Below are positions 1 through 7,267 of a DNA stretch of 64,000 nt, piece after piece. A model generated the notes under the pieces. It was not told where the DNA came from, did no database searches, and saw only the letters and a list, made by a program, of their open reading frames with translations. A program made the translations under genes and the position numbers. The first letter of the stretch is position 1; the number at the start of each line of letters is the position of its first letter. Origin of the DNA: Aestuariispira ectoiniformans (lineage in GTDB: Bacteria; Pseudomonadota; Alphaproteobacteria; UBA8366; Aestuariispiraceae); assembly GCF_025136295.1 (NCBI RefSeq), contig NZ_CP062788.1, positions 3,923,588-3,987,587 on the forward strand. The letters are read 5' to 3'.

Positions 1-615
1 GACCTTGGTCTCCTTTTGCCCGGGCGCGCGTTCCTTCGCCTTCAGCGGCTTTTTGGCATGGGCCGCCCGATCCTCCTCAACCGCCAGGTCCAGCGCGTCC
101 CAATAGTCGGCCCGGGACTTGGCGACCACTTGGCTGTCCCATTTGTTCTTGTTGGCATTGGCCTTCAGATGGGTGCTGTCGGTATAAAGCACCGTGCCGT
201 CCACAAGACCCTTGGCAATCGCCTGTTCGACAATGTGATCGAAAATATCCTGCGCCACAGACACATCCCGGTAGCGGCGGCGGCGGTTCTGCGACAGTGT
301 CGAGGCATCGAACACCTTGTCGGTGAGGCCCAAGCGCAGAAACCAGCGATAGGCCACATTCACCTCGATCTCCCGCACCAACTGCCGCTCCGAGCGGATG
401 CCGAACAGGTAGCCGATGAACAGCGCCTTGAACAGCATCACCGGGGCAAGCGCCGGGCGGCCGTTATCCGCGCAATACAGACCGGCCACCCGGTCGTGGA
501 TAAACGAAAAGTCGATCACCGCATCGATCTTGCGAAGCAGGTGATCCGCAGGCACCAGACCCTCCAATGTCACCATCTCAAGTCGGCCCTGTTCAGGCTG
601 GGGCTTCTTCAACAT
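1..615 (-). CDS. IS1182-family transposase, N-terminal part (runs off the window)
   Basis: The minus strand reads open from an ATG at 613-615 to the window edge, giving 205 codons without a stop. The start MLKKPQPEQGRLEMVTLE, followed by an RKIDAVIDFSFI-like segment, the RPALAPVMLFKALFIGYLFG block and a later LYTDSTHLKANANKNK segment, is the N-terminal architecture of IS1182-type DDE transposases: the conserved DUF772-like domain, then the first catalytic Asp in YTDST. The catalytic C-terminal half lies outside the window, so intactness cannot be judged. A 254-aa ORF on the other strand is a codon-structure shadow of this gene. Confidence 0.85.
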   Translation of the reverse strand, partial: MLKKPQPEQGRLEMVTLEGLVPADHLLRKIDAVIDFSFIHDRVAGLYCADNGRPALAPVMLFKALFIGYLFGIRSERQLVREIEVNVAYRWFLRLGLTDKVFDASTLSQNRRRRYRDVSVAQDIFDHIVEQAIAKGLVDGTVLYTDSTHLKANANKNKWDSQVVAKSRADYWDALDLAVEEDRAAHAKKPLKAKERAPGQKETKV

Positions 616-670
616 AAGACAATAGAATCACAAAGGCCCCGCTTGCGCGAGACCTTTGTCAGCAGTCTGA
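1..670 (-). mobile_element. Partial IS1182-type insertion sequence, 5' end
   Basis: The transposase start is followed outward by about 55 bp that include an imperfect palindrome at 631-658 (CAAAGG arm, CCTTTG arm, GC-rich centre). This resembles the terminal region of IS1182 elements. The exact element end and target duplication cannot be set because the other end is missing; 670 is an estimate based on the hairpin that starts at 671. The element lies directly against the 3' end of the unrecognised gene at 694-2022. Confidence 0.5.
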
Positions 671-693
671 GGCGGCCGATTGGCCGCCTTTTT
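671..693 (+). terminator. Rho-independent terminator-like hairpin at IS/gene border
   Basis: A perfect 7-bp stem GGCGGCC-GATT-GGCCGCC (671-688) is followed by TTTTTC on the plus strand. No plus-strand gene precedes it, so it probably limits transcription coming out of the IS region into the antisense strand of the gene at 694-2022. It may belong to the IS end rather than to a host transcript. Confidence 0.55.
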
Positions 694-2022
694 CTACAAG
701 TTTTCTTTTTTTGCCTTCTTGATGTGACGCTCGACCGCAACTACAAAAGCATTCCCCTTACTAAGTGTTCCATCCACTAATGCGCACAGGTGTTCCGTCG
801 TTTCATGCGTCGAACCTATATAACCCGAACGCACCAGTTCATAGAAAGCGCGCGGTCGCATATAATTGCCGTTCAATGCCTTGTAGCTAATTCTTACCCC
901 ACCTCGTTCGCCTAATGCAGCATCACAGTCTTTCCACTTCATGTAGTGCTCTATTGGCATCAAAAACGTTTGCTCGGTCAGAGCTCCGTCTCGAGGAACG
1001 AATTTCAGGTAAAAATGAGCAGGGTTCAGTCTATATTCGTCGTGGCTAGTATCATGAGTTTCCGCAAAACGCTCCATGCGAGCGATTTCATCAAGTAACT
1101 GCGCATCTTGCCTGTAGATTGTGTCCTTGTCGCCCTTCACCTTTTCCATCATTTTATACTGCACCATTACAGTATTACCGTTGGTGTGGTTATGGTAGAT
1201 TAAGTCGACTCCAAACAGCTTCTCTAAAGGCTGTTTATTCCCCAATATTATATCGAGGCGGCTATTCCCCTTCTGGAAGCTGGCGATTCCAGTATTGGAA
1301 CTACTGATGAAATCATAATCGAGAAATCTCCGACTATCATCAACAACAACCATGTCTTCATACAAATGAAGTGGGTGATCACCTTCAAATTTCTCACTAA
1401 TGTGGATGCGCTCAGCAGGATCGTTTTTGTCAAACCCAAAGGCTGTAAGCGCAGTATTGACAGCATCAACTTGCAGAGAATATGCGTCGTGAAAAACGTC
1501 GTTATGTAGAAGTTTTCGTACAATTTTTTCGATAACTGGTCTGTTCTCATCAATTCTGTAAAGAGTGGTGAGAACAATCTTTGCCAAATCTGTATGCAAT
1601 ATGAACGCAAAACCCCAAGGTCTTTTTTGCAGATCGAATAATCTTGGTAAGTTCTCGGATTTGACTATCGAAAGCAGTGTATCCAAGTCGTCTGGCTGAA
1701 TTTCAAGACTATGAATAAGCTTGATTCTCGACTGTACGGTGGTGACTGCTCTGTGCGAGTTAATAATACCTAAGAAAATTTTAGGTTTTCCATCCACGTC
1801 ACCGAAAGTCATACATAGAGATTTTTGCTCAAAGCCGCCTAAGACGGAATGATCTGTCGCCCATGAAAACGCTATACTTCCAGAATGCGACAGTAAAACT
1901 CTCCGCCAGGCGTCATTCGGTAACCTCAACATGCATAGCTTATGCGATTCTATGTAAGTAAGGAGCCTTTCTAATGTTTGTAGTTCGCTTTCAACGAACT
2001 CCGACTGACTCTGAAGGTCCAT
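694..2022 (-). CDS. Unrecognised 442-aa protein with PD-(D/E)XK-like nuclease motif (possible defence gene)
   Basis: I do not recognise the family by name. Seen: no signal peptide or membrane segment, a mixed charged sequence, and near residues 265-300 the pattern LEKLFGVDLIY, eight residues, VMVQYKMMEK. The G-(V/I)-D-L-I ... (V)-Q-x-K spacing matches the catalytic core of PD-(D/E)XK nucleases with a QxK variant, as in Mrr-like restriction enzymes. After it comes a helix with RQDAQLLDEIARMERF. The start codon has GAGGT about 7 nt upstream. The gene looks more AT-rich than its neighbours, has long AT-rich upstream DNA and abuts an IS1182 element, which suggests horizontal acquisition. Nuclease function and a role in defence are inferred; a regulator or toxin with the same fold is possible. 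Confidence 0.6.
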   Translation of the reverse strand: MDLQSQSEFVESELQTLERLLTYIESHKLCMLRLPNDAWRRVLLSHSGSIAFSWATDHSVLGGFEQKSLCMTFGDVDGKPKIFLGIINSHRAVTTVQSRIKLIHSLEIQPDDLDTLLSIVKSENLPRLFDLQKRPWGFAFILHTDLAKIVLTTLYRIDENRPVIEKIVRKLLHNDVFHDAYSLQVDAVNTALTAFGFDKNDPAERIHISEKFEGDHPLHLYEDMVVVDDSRRFLDYDFISSSNTGIASFQKGNSRLDIILGNKQPLEKLFGVDLIYHNHTNGNTVMVQYKMMEKVKGDKDTIYRQDAQLLDEIARMERFAETHDTSHDEYRLNPAHFYLKFVPRDGALTEQTFLMPIEHYMKWKDCDAALGERGGVRISYKALNGNYMRPRAFYELVRSGYIGSTHETTEHLCALVDGTLSKGNAFVVAVERHIKKAKKENL

Positions 2023-2358
2023 TCAATTACCTCGTTGGAAATTTAATCTATTAAGAAACATACGACTTAAACTTCAGTACTTTCTTATGCATATAGGCGC
2101 GCTAAAATAGCGAGCAAGAAAAAAATTCAATCTTCAGAAAAATGACTGGAAACCCGGAGGCATCTTTCGCGATCAGCTATCCATCTTGCCTTTAGGTCCG
2201 CTCCCCACCCTCAAACTAAAATCAAAATGCCAACTACACGCTTGAAGTGGGATCATCACTTTTCCTTATAGATCCCACAGCAATATAAATTTGCCTCCCT
2301 CCGCCCGTTGACGGACAGTGCGCTGATTGAGTTTCACCGCCGCTGACGAGGCCCGCCC
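2023..2358. other. AT-rich intergenic region between divergent genes
   Basis: These 336 bp separate the divergent nuclease-like gene and the AllA-like gene. The left 200 bp are AT-rich and should hold the promoter of the 442-aa gene. I see no RNA gene, clear inverted repeat or insertion element here. Short ORFs reading across it are antisense shadows of the AllA-like gene. Confidence 0.6.
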
Positions 2359-3018
2359 ATGGATGCACAAGCGCCCCAATATATTTTCGACGCCGCCGAA
2401 AAACCGTCCCTGCCGCTGCATGAGGTGCCCCTGGTGGTCGCCACCGAGGAGACGGTGAAGGGCTATGGCTGTCTGGTGGACGATCCCGATGCTTTCGAGA
2501 TCGAGATCGTGCAATGGCCGGCGCAAGGCTGGCGCAAGGTGGATGCGGGCACGGGCGACGAGGCGGGCTATGTGGAGGGCATCTTCCACGGCAATTGGAA
2601 GGGTGACGTGCTCTATGGCTCCAACGAGGCGGTGAAGGGCCATTATGTACTGGGCTGGTCCCAGGACCCGCAGCAGGCAAGCGCCGAGGCGGCCACCGGA
2701 CCGCGCGACAAGGTGCTGCTCTGGCATATGAATTACCACCCGGACGGCGGACAGCTTTTCTTCCCGCTGGACAAAAAGCCCTTCGTCGTGCCCGTGGCCC
2801 TGCCCGGCGACAACCTGACGCCGGAGAAGGTCATCGCGTTGTGGTGCGACGGCGCGAAGGGCCTCTATATCCATCCCAACATCTGGCATGAGGGCATCTT
2901 CCCGGCAGAAGACAACCAGCGTTTCCTGGACCGCCAGGGCCGCGTCCACGCCCGCGTCAGCTGCGACATCGGCGCGGAATTCGGCGTCTATCTATCGGTG
3001 CCCCTGTGCCGTTCCTAA
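2359..3018 (+). CDS. Ureidoglycolate lyase (AllA)-like protein
   Basis: The 219-aa protein carries the AllA-type cupin signature: WHMNYHPDGGQLFFPL at about 122-137 and IHPNIWHEGIFP at about 171-182. In this family these contribute the metal or active-site residues that cleave ureidoglycolate to glyoxylate and urea in purine (allantoin) breakdown. It is longer than E. coli AllA (about 160 aa) because of an N-terminal extension of roughly 50 residues. No other allantoin genes are adjacent, so the substrate is uncertain; many alphaproteobacterial members are annotated only as AllA-like. The ATG follows a GAGG-like segment near 2347. Confidence 0.75.
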   Translation: MDAQAPQYIFDAAEKPSLPLHEVPLVVATEETVKGYGCLVDDPDAFEIEIVQWPAQGWRKVDAGTGDEAGYVEGIFHGNWKGDVLYGSNEAVKGHYVLGWSQDPQQASAEAATGPRDKVLLWHMNYHPDGGQLFFPLDKKPFVVPVALPGDNLTPEKVIALWCDGAKGLYIHPNIWHEGIFPAEDNQRFLDRQGRVHARVSCDIGAEFGVYLSVPLCRS

Positions 3019-3116
3019 TCCGGCAGGCTTGATACAGATTAATGCGCCCGGCTCCCCGCGCGTCAGAATGGCGATAGAGATTCATTCATTATCGCCTGGC
3101 GCGAAGGAGCCTGATC

Positions 3117-3650
3117 ATGACTTTCAAAAATATGTTTATTGCCACCGGACTGGCGGTTGCGCTCACCACCGGCGTCGTCACAACCGCATCGGCCCATGGC
3201 ATGGGCGGCGGCACCACGCCCTGCGGCGGCTATCAGGGCGGGCAGATGGGGCCGGGTTATGGCATGGGTCCCGGAATGATGGGACAAGGTATGATGGGAC
3301 AAGGCATGATGAACGGCGGCATGGGCTACGGCATGGGCCAGGGCTACGGCATGAACCCGATGATGGGGCGCGGCATGATGGGCGGTCAGGGTATGGGCCC
3401 CGGGATGATGGGGCAAGGCATGATGGGCGGCCAGACCATGATGGACCGCAACATCCAGACCGAAGACGTCCGCCGCATGATGGAATACCAGCTCTACTGG
3501 AACGGCAATCCCAACCTCAAGCTGGGCAAGATCAAAGAAGTCAGCGACGATGTCATGTCTGCGGAAGTCGTGACCAAGGACGGTTCGCTGGTACAGCGCT
3601 ATCTGATCAACCGTCATACGGGCTGGATGCAACCCGCACCGCAGCAATGA
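3117..3650 (+). CDS. Exported Met/Gly-rich repeat protein
   Basis: This 177-aa protein has a signal peptide (residues 1-26, cleavage after TASA). A low-complexity stretch (about 40-110) follows, made of degenerate repeats such as GPGMMGQGMMGQGMM and GMGYGMGQGYGMN, with very high Met and Gly content. The C-terminal about 70 residues are ordinary sequence, with a YWNGNPNLKLGKI segment and a terminal VQRYLINRHTGWM motif that may form a small folded domain. Met-rich periplasmic sequences often bind Cu(I) or Ag(I), but no copper genes adjoin it, so this is a guess. A GAAGGAG ribosome site lies just before the ATG. The family is not recognised. Confidence 0.8.
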   Translation: MTFKNMFIATGLAVALTTGVVTTASAHGMGGGTTPCGGYQGGQMGPGYGMGPGMMGQGMMGQGMMNGGMGYGMGQGYGMNPMMGRGMMGGQGMGPGMMGQGMMGGQTMMDRNIQTEDVRRMMEYQLYWNGNPNLKLGKIKEVSDDVMSAEVVTKDGSLVQRYLINRHTGWMQPAPQQ

Positions 3651-3685
3651 TCGGAGCACACGTCCCGCTAATCAACCTCCTCCCC

Positions 3686-3793
3686 CGTCATGCGCGGGCT
3701 TGACCCGCGTACCCACGGGGGCTTCCAAGTTAACGGGGAAAACCGGAAACGACACTGCCCTCGCGGGTGGCCGGATCAAGTCCGGCCATGACG
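3686..3793. repeat. REP/BIME-like intergenic palindromic repeat
   Basis: The 108-bp segment starts with CGTCATG followed by GCGGGCTTGACCCGCG and ends with GGCCGGATCAAGTCCGGCC followed by CATGACG, so the outer arms are inverted copies and each arm contains its own palindrome. The layout (gtcatg, GC arm, cTTGAc core, GC arm) is the common intergenic repeat of many alphaproteobacterial genomes. It lies between the Met-rich gene and the convergent fpr gene. Only one copy is present in this window. Confidence 0.7.
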
Positions 3794-3816
3794 AAAATTA
3801 CAGTCCACGCCCAAAA

Positions 3817-3842
3817 GAAAAGGCAGCCCGAAGGCCGCCTTT
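3817..3842 (-). terminator. Terminator of the ferredoxin-NADP reductase gene
   Basis: On the minus strand an 8-bp stem (AGGCGGCC, TTCG loop, GGCTGCCT with one G-T pair) is followed by TTTCTTTT, 26-47 nt downstream of the fpr stop codon. This is a standard rho-independent signal. Confidence 0.75.
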
Positions 3843-3867
3843 CGCAATTCTGAGATGCCGTCCGGGA

Positions 3868-4671
3868 TTAACCGACGAAGGCTCTTTCCACCACGAACTG
3901 GCCGGGAGCCGCATTGGAGCCTTCGGTCAGGCCGAAGCTTTCGGTCAGTTCCTTGGTGTCCTTGAGCATATCCATGGAGCCGCAGATCATGACCCGGTCT
4001 TCTTCCGGGTTCAGTTTCGGCACGCCCAGGTCTTCAAACAGCTTGCCGCTTTCAATCAGATTGGTGATACGGCCCATGCGCGGGAAGTCTTCGCGCGTCA
4101 CACTGGTGTAATGGCGCAGCTTTCCTTCGACCATCTCACCGACCAGCGGGTCTTCCACCAGATCCTTGACGAGCTGATTGCCGTATTCCAGTTCGGCGAC
4201 CGTGCGGCAGGTATGGGTCAGGATAACTTCGTCATAGCGTTCATAGGTTTCCGGGTCGCGGATAACACTGGCGAAAGGCGCAATGCCCGTGCCGGTGGAG
4301 AACATATACAGCCGCTTGCCCGGCAGCAGTGCATCCAGCACCAGCGTACCGGTGGGCTTCTTACCAAGCAGCACCATATCACCCGGCTTGATGTTCTGCA
4401 GACGCGAGGTCAGCGGACCGTCCTGAACCTTGATGGAGAAAAACTCCAGCTTGTCATCCCAGGCGGGGCTGGCGACCGAATAGGCCCGCAACAGCGGCTT
4501 GCCATCGACCATCAGGCCGATCATGACAAATTCGCCGGACCGGAAACGGAAGCTTGCCGGACGCGTGATCTGGAAGGAGAACAGGCTGTCTGTCCAATGC
4601 TTCACATCCAGCACGGTTTCCCCGGTGACGGATTTCGGCAGTTCGATCTGGTCTAACTGGTCGAAAGGCAT
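3868..4671 (-). CDS. fpr: Ferredoxin--NADP reductase
   Basis: The 267-aa protein has the bacterial Fpr layout: an FAD-binding beta barrel with RAYS (62-65) and GPLTS (85-89), then the NADP-binding domain with STGTGIAPF (about 125-133) and a CGSMDML segment. It ends in VERAFVG, typical of bacterial subclass Fpr enzymes whose C terminus packs on the flavin. It moves electrons between NADPH and ferredoxin or flavodoxin in the cytoplasm, often in response to oxidative stress. It is monocistronic, with its own terminator and about 310 bp of upstream DNA containing two inverted repeats. Confidence 0.93.
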   Translation of the reverse strand: MPFDQLDQIELPKSVTGETVLDVKHWTDSLFSFQITRPASFRFRSGEFVMIGLMVDGKPLLRAYSVASPAWDDKLEFFSIKVQDGPLTSRLQNIKPGDMVLLGKKPTGTLVLDALLPGKRLYMFSTGTGIAPFASVIRDPETYERYDEVILTHTCRTVAELEYGNQLVKDLVEDPLVGEMVEGKLRHYTSVTREDFPRMGRITNLIESGKLFEDLGVPKLNPEEDRVMICGSMDMLKDTKELTESFGLTEGSNAAPGQFVVERAFVG

Positions 4672-4754
4672 GAAAGAGCTCCTATTCGAATTCGCACGCC
4701 CGTGCGGATTTTCTCAGCGTCCAAAACACGAAGACAGACACATTCTGTCCGGTT

Positions 4755-4828
4755 TTGCCGATCTTATTTCGGATCGGCAATTGAATTATTTGCGCCAGGT
4801 CAATTGGGATTGCGGCGTAATGTCGCAA
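4755..4828. promoter_or_regulatory. Two inverted repeats upstream of fpr (possible operators)
   Basis: In the 312-bp gap between fpr and the cyclase gene there is a perfect 9-bp inverted repeat TTGCCGATC / GATCGGCAA (4755-4763 and 4772-4780, 8-nt spacer). A second dyad, TTGCG-N9-CGCAA, lies at 4810-4828. The first starts 83 nt upstream of the fpr ATG. They could be operators for fpr or processing hairpins; no T-run follows either. The rest of the gap, up to 4983, shows nothing recognisable beyond AT-rich sequence near 4930-4980. Confidence 0.45.
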
Positions 4829-4983
4829 AAGACCGGGCCGTTCAGACCGCCGCAGCCAAGGCTGTCTTCACAGCGGCAGAAGGTGTGATATGGCCTAATT
4901 TTCAATCTATTTCAACACCTGAACGTGTTTTTGTGTAAATTATTTTAATTCACACTGCATCTTTGTTGTATTTGGTTGAATAT

Positions 4984-6423
4984 TCAACCATTATTAAGCC
5001 CAGGTAAATAGCGCAAGTCAACAGACATTTGCATGCCTCGAAGCTTTTGATTCTCAAGCAAAGTAAATTCGGTCAGGCAATCCGCTGGCAAAACGGCCTC
5101 CGCGAGAACCTCACGGGCAAGGGCTTCGCTGATCACAAGCCCTGCGTCAAGATGACGCCCCATGGTCTGCAGGCGGCTGGCAATGTTGACGCTGCCGCCG
5201 ACAACGACAAAGGCCATATTGCGGTCACGGCCGATATTCCCCATCACCGCCTCGCCGTAATGGATGCCGATACAGGCCCTGACCGGACGCTGACCGCTGG
5301 CAATACGCTGCGCATTCCAGGCCTGCAGTTCCCGCTGCATCGCCATGGCGCATTTCAAGGCATCACTGGCATCATGGCTCCCCGGTTCCGGTGTGCCGAA
5401 TGTGGCCAGCAAAGCATCGCCGATGTATTTTTCCAAGGTACCGTCATGGGCAAAGACGTGAGCCTCCATACGGCCATGAAAATCCCTCAGCAGATCAAGC
5501 ACGCCCTCGGGTGTCTTGTCCTCCGTCAATCCGGTGAAACCGACGATATCGGCAAAGAGGATGGCAACCTTGCGCTTTTGCGCCTGTCCGACCGCACCCC
5601 CCTGTTCGGTCAGGCGCGCCGCAACTTTGGGGGAGAAATAACGGGACAGGTTGTTCTTCTGGACCTCCGCGCCGACACTTCGAAAGACTAGCTTGCGGGA
5701 CCGGTGCACAGCCACCGCCAGACCGATGGAGGCAATCATAAAAATGACCGTCTGTTCGATGGCTTTGCTACTATCGACGTAATTCGGGTCCAGATAGATG
5801 GCGAGGATATCCGCCACTGTCATCGCCGGGTCCGTGTTCTCCTCATTGAAAATAACCGCCCCGGGCAATGTACCCAACCAGAACGCCAGAGAATTCCAAA
5901 CCACCACGACACAAGCCCCAAACCACATCATCAACCAGGGCGAATAGGTCAGCGCAACGATAACCGCCATCACGTAATAGTAATTGAAAAGCGAGGTCCG
6001 CAGGATCAGTGCCTGCGGCACCACAGTGTCCTGAAAGGGTGAAGGAATCAGCCAGACCATTGGCAGGAAAATCGCATCCAGCAGTACGGTCAGGTATAGT
6101 ATCCAACGCCAGGATGGCCGGAAATAAACGATCCCCAGATGAATGAACCCGATGATGAGAAACGGCAGGGTGTTGCTCATGTCATAGAGCATTTCCAGGA
6201 ATTCGGGACTCGTAATGAATTCGCGGGCGGAGCCTTTGAGTTCTGCCCAGTACAGAAAGGTCGCAAGGTTAAACAGATTGACGGCAATAATGGAAGTAAT
6301 GCGGACGGCCACACCCAGTTTTATACCGGCAATCTCCTCACCATCAATCAAGGCCGCCGTGGTCTCATTCGGTCTGAAATGGCTGCGGCTTCCAATCCGC
6401 GCGAGGAAATTCAGGGGTTTCAT
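4984..6423 (-). CDS. Membrane-anchored class III adenylate/guanylate cyclase
   Basis: In this 479-aa protein, residues about 35-240 hold five or six hydrophobic helices. The C-terminal catalytic domain (about 280-465) starts with ILFADIVGFTGLT and contains TLEKYIGDALLATFG. The two metal Asp (D292, D336), the purine-reading Lys (K332) and the catalytic Asn and Arg (VNIASR) are all present. The position that normally holds Asp, Thr or Ser seven residues before that Asn is Val, so ATP versus GTP preference cannot be read. The ATG lies 3 nt after the stop of the CRP-like gene, so the two are almost certainly one operon, consistent with cAMP production for that regulator. Confidence 0.88.
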   Translation of the reverse strand: MKPLNFLARIGSRSHFRPNETTAALIDGEEIAGIKLGVAVRITSIIAVNLFNLATFLYWAELKGSAREFITSPEFLEMLYDMSNTLPFLIIGFIHLGIVYFRPSWRWILYLTVLLDAIFLPMVWLIPSPFQDTVVPQALILRTSLFNYYYVMAVIVALTYSPWLMMWFGACVVVVWNSLAFWLGTLPGAVIFNEENTDPAMTVADILAIYLDPNYVDSSKAIEQTVIFMIASIGLAVAVHRSRKLVFRSVGAEVQKNNLSRYFSPKVAARLTEQGGAVGQAQKRKVAILFADIVGFTGLTEDKTPEGVLDLLRDFHGRMEAHVFAHDGTLEKYIGDALLATFGTPEPGSHDASDALKCAMAMQRELQAWNAQRIASGQRPVRACIGIHYGEAVMGNIGRDRNMAFVVVGGSVNIASRLQTMGRHLDAGLVISEALAREVLAEAVLPADCLTEFTLLENQKLRGMQMSVDLRYLPGLNNG

Positions 6424-6426
6424 GGT

Positions 6427-7113
6427 CTAATCCGTCGGCGTTTCGGCAACATCCCGCAGGGCATCTTCGTCCAGCAGGGAAATCCTCCCCTTTGCCAGGT
6501 CAATCCAGCCCTCGCGCCGCCAATATTGCAGCACCTTGTTGACGGCTTCGCGCGATACGCCAGTCATCTGGCCCATTTCACTTTGGGAAATCCGGATCGT
6601 CACTGCCCCCTCAACCGGCGCCACGGCCTCACGCATCAGCAGCAACCGCTTTGCCAGCCGCGCCGACAACGCCAGAAAGGCCGTATCCTCCACCTGGGAA
6701 CTGATCCAGCGAATCCGGCGGCAAAGCAGGTCAATCATATGCCGCGCCAGCACAGAGGAACGATCAACAAGGGCCATGAAGTCACGACGTCGGATCAACA
6801 GAAGGTCAGCCTGTTCCTGGCCTGACGCATCCGCACTGCGCACGGTGCCGTCCATCAGGGCGATCTCGCCAAAGACCTCCCCCGGCTGCATGATGTTCAG
6901 GATGATTTCCTTGCCGTTTTCCGACTGTACGGAAATCCGGACCCTACCGGAGAGTACGCAATAAAGGCCGTCGGCCTCGTCCCCTTTTTGAAACAGAAGC
7001 TGGTCCTTGCCAATTGTCCGTGTGACGGCCATCCCGGCCAGTTCGCCAATCACGTCTTTCGGAAGTCCGCGAAAGATTCCGAACGTCTCTATAAGCCCAA
7101 TATGCCCGGTCAT
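6427..7113 (-). CDS. CRP/FNR-family transcriptional regulator, CRP-like
   Basis: The N-terminal cyclic-nucleotide domain contains PGEVFGEIALMDGTVRSA. This keeps the Gly-Glu and Arg-Ser pair that hold cAMP in E. coli CRP. The C-terminal winged helix carries SQSEMGQMTGVSREAVNKVL, with Arg-Glu in the recognition helix as in CRP. No FNR-type N-terminal cysteines are seen. I start at the ATG at 7111-7113, which has AGGA about 6 nt upstream, rather than the TTG at 7167. A perfect TGTGA-N6-TCACA site lies 76-91 nt upstream, between this gene and divergent mipA. The next gene, 3 nt away, encodes a nucleotide cyclase. 228 aa from this start. Confidence 0.88.
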   Translation of the reverse strand: MTGHIGLIETFGIFRGLPKDVIGELAGMAVTRTIGKDQLLFQKGDEADGLYCVLSGRVRISVQSENGKEIILNIMQPGEVFGEIALMDGTVRSADASGQEQADLLLIRRRDFMALVDRSSVLARHMIDLLCRRIRWISSQVEDTAFLALSARLAKRLLLMREAVAPVEGAVTIRISQSEMGQMTGVSREAVNKVLQYWRREGWIDLAKGRISLLDEDALRDVAETPTD

Positions 7114-7188
7114 GTCTGATCCTACCCCAATGCGCCAAATAACGCCGCCGGGAGACCAAAAGGTCAAGTGATAGTTTCATATTCAATT

Positions 7189-7204
7189 TGTGAACCGGTT
7201 CACA
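7189..7204. promoter_or_regulatory. Perfect CRP-type operator TGTGAACCGGTTCACA
   Basis: This is a 16-bp perfect palindrome that fits TGTGA-N6-TCACA exactly. It lies in the 154-bp divergent intergenic region, 76 bp from the CRP-like start and 64 bp from the mipA start. The recognition helix of the adjacent regulator keeps the Arg-Glu residues that read TGTGA in CRP, so autoregulation and control of mipA are plausible. Binding itself is inferred. Confidence 0.75.
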
Positions 7205-7267
7205 GACCACCCCGCCCGGGGCTGGTATTCCTCCCCCAGTTCGAATGAATTGGCTTGGAGTAAATGA

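Noticed and set aside
16-780. 254-aa plus-strand ORF at the left edge
   Set aside because: It lies opposite the transposase and has no family features; the minus strand encodes a clear IS1182 protein.
3700-4656. 318-aa plus-strand ORF opposite fpr
   Set aside because: Antisense to a clear ferredoxin-NADP reductase and starting inside the REP-like repeat.
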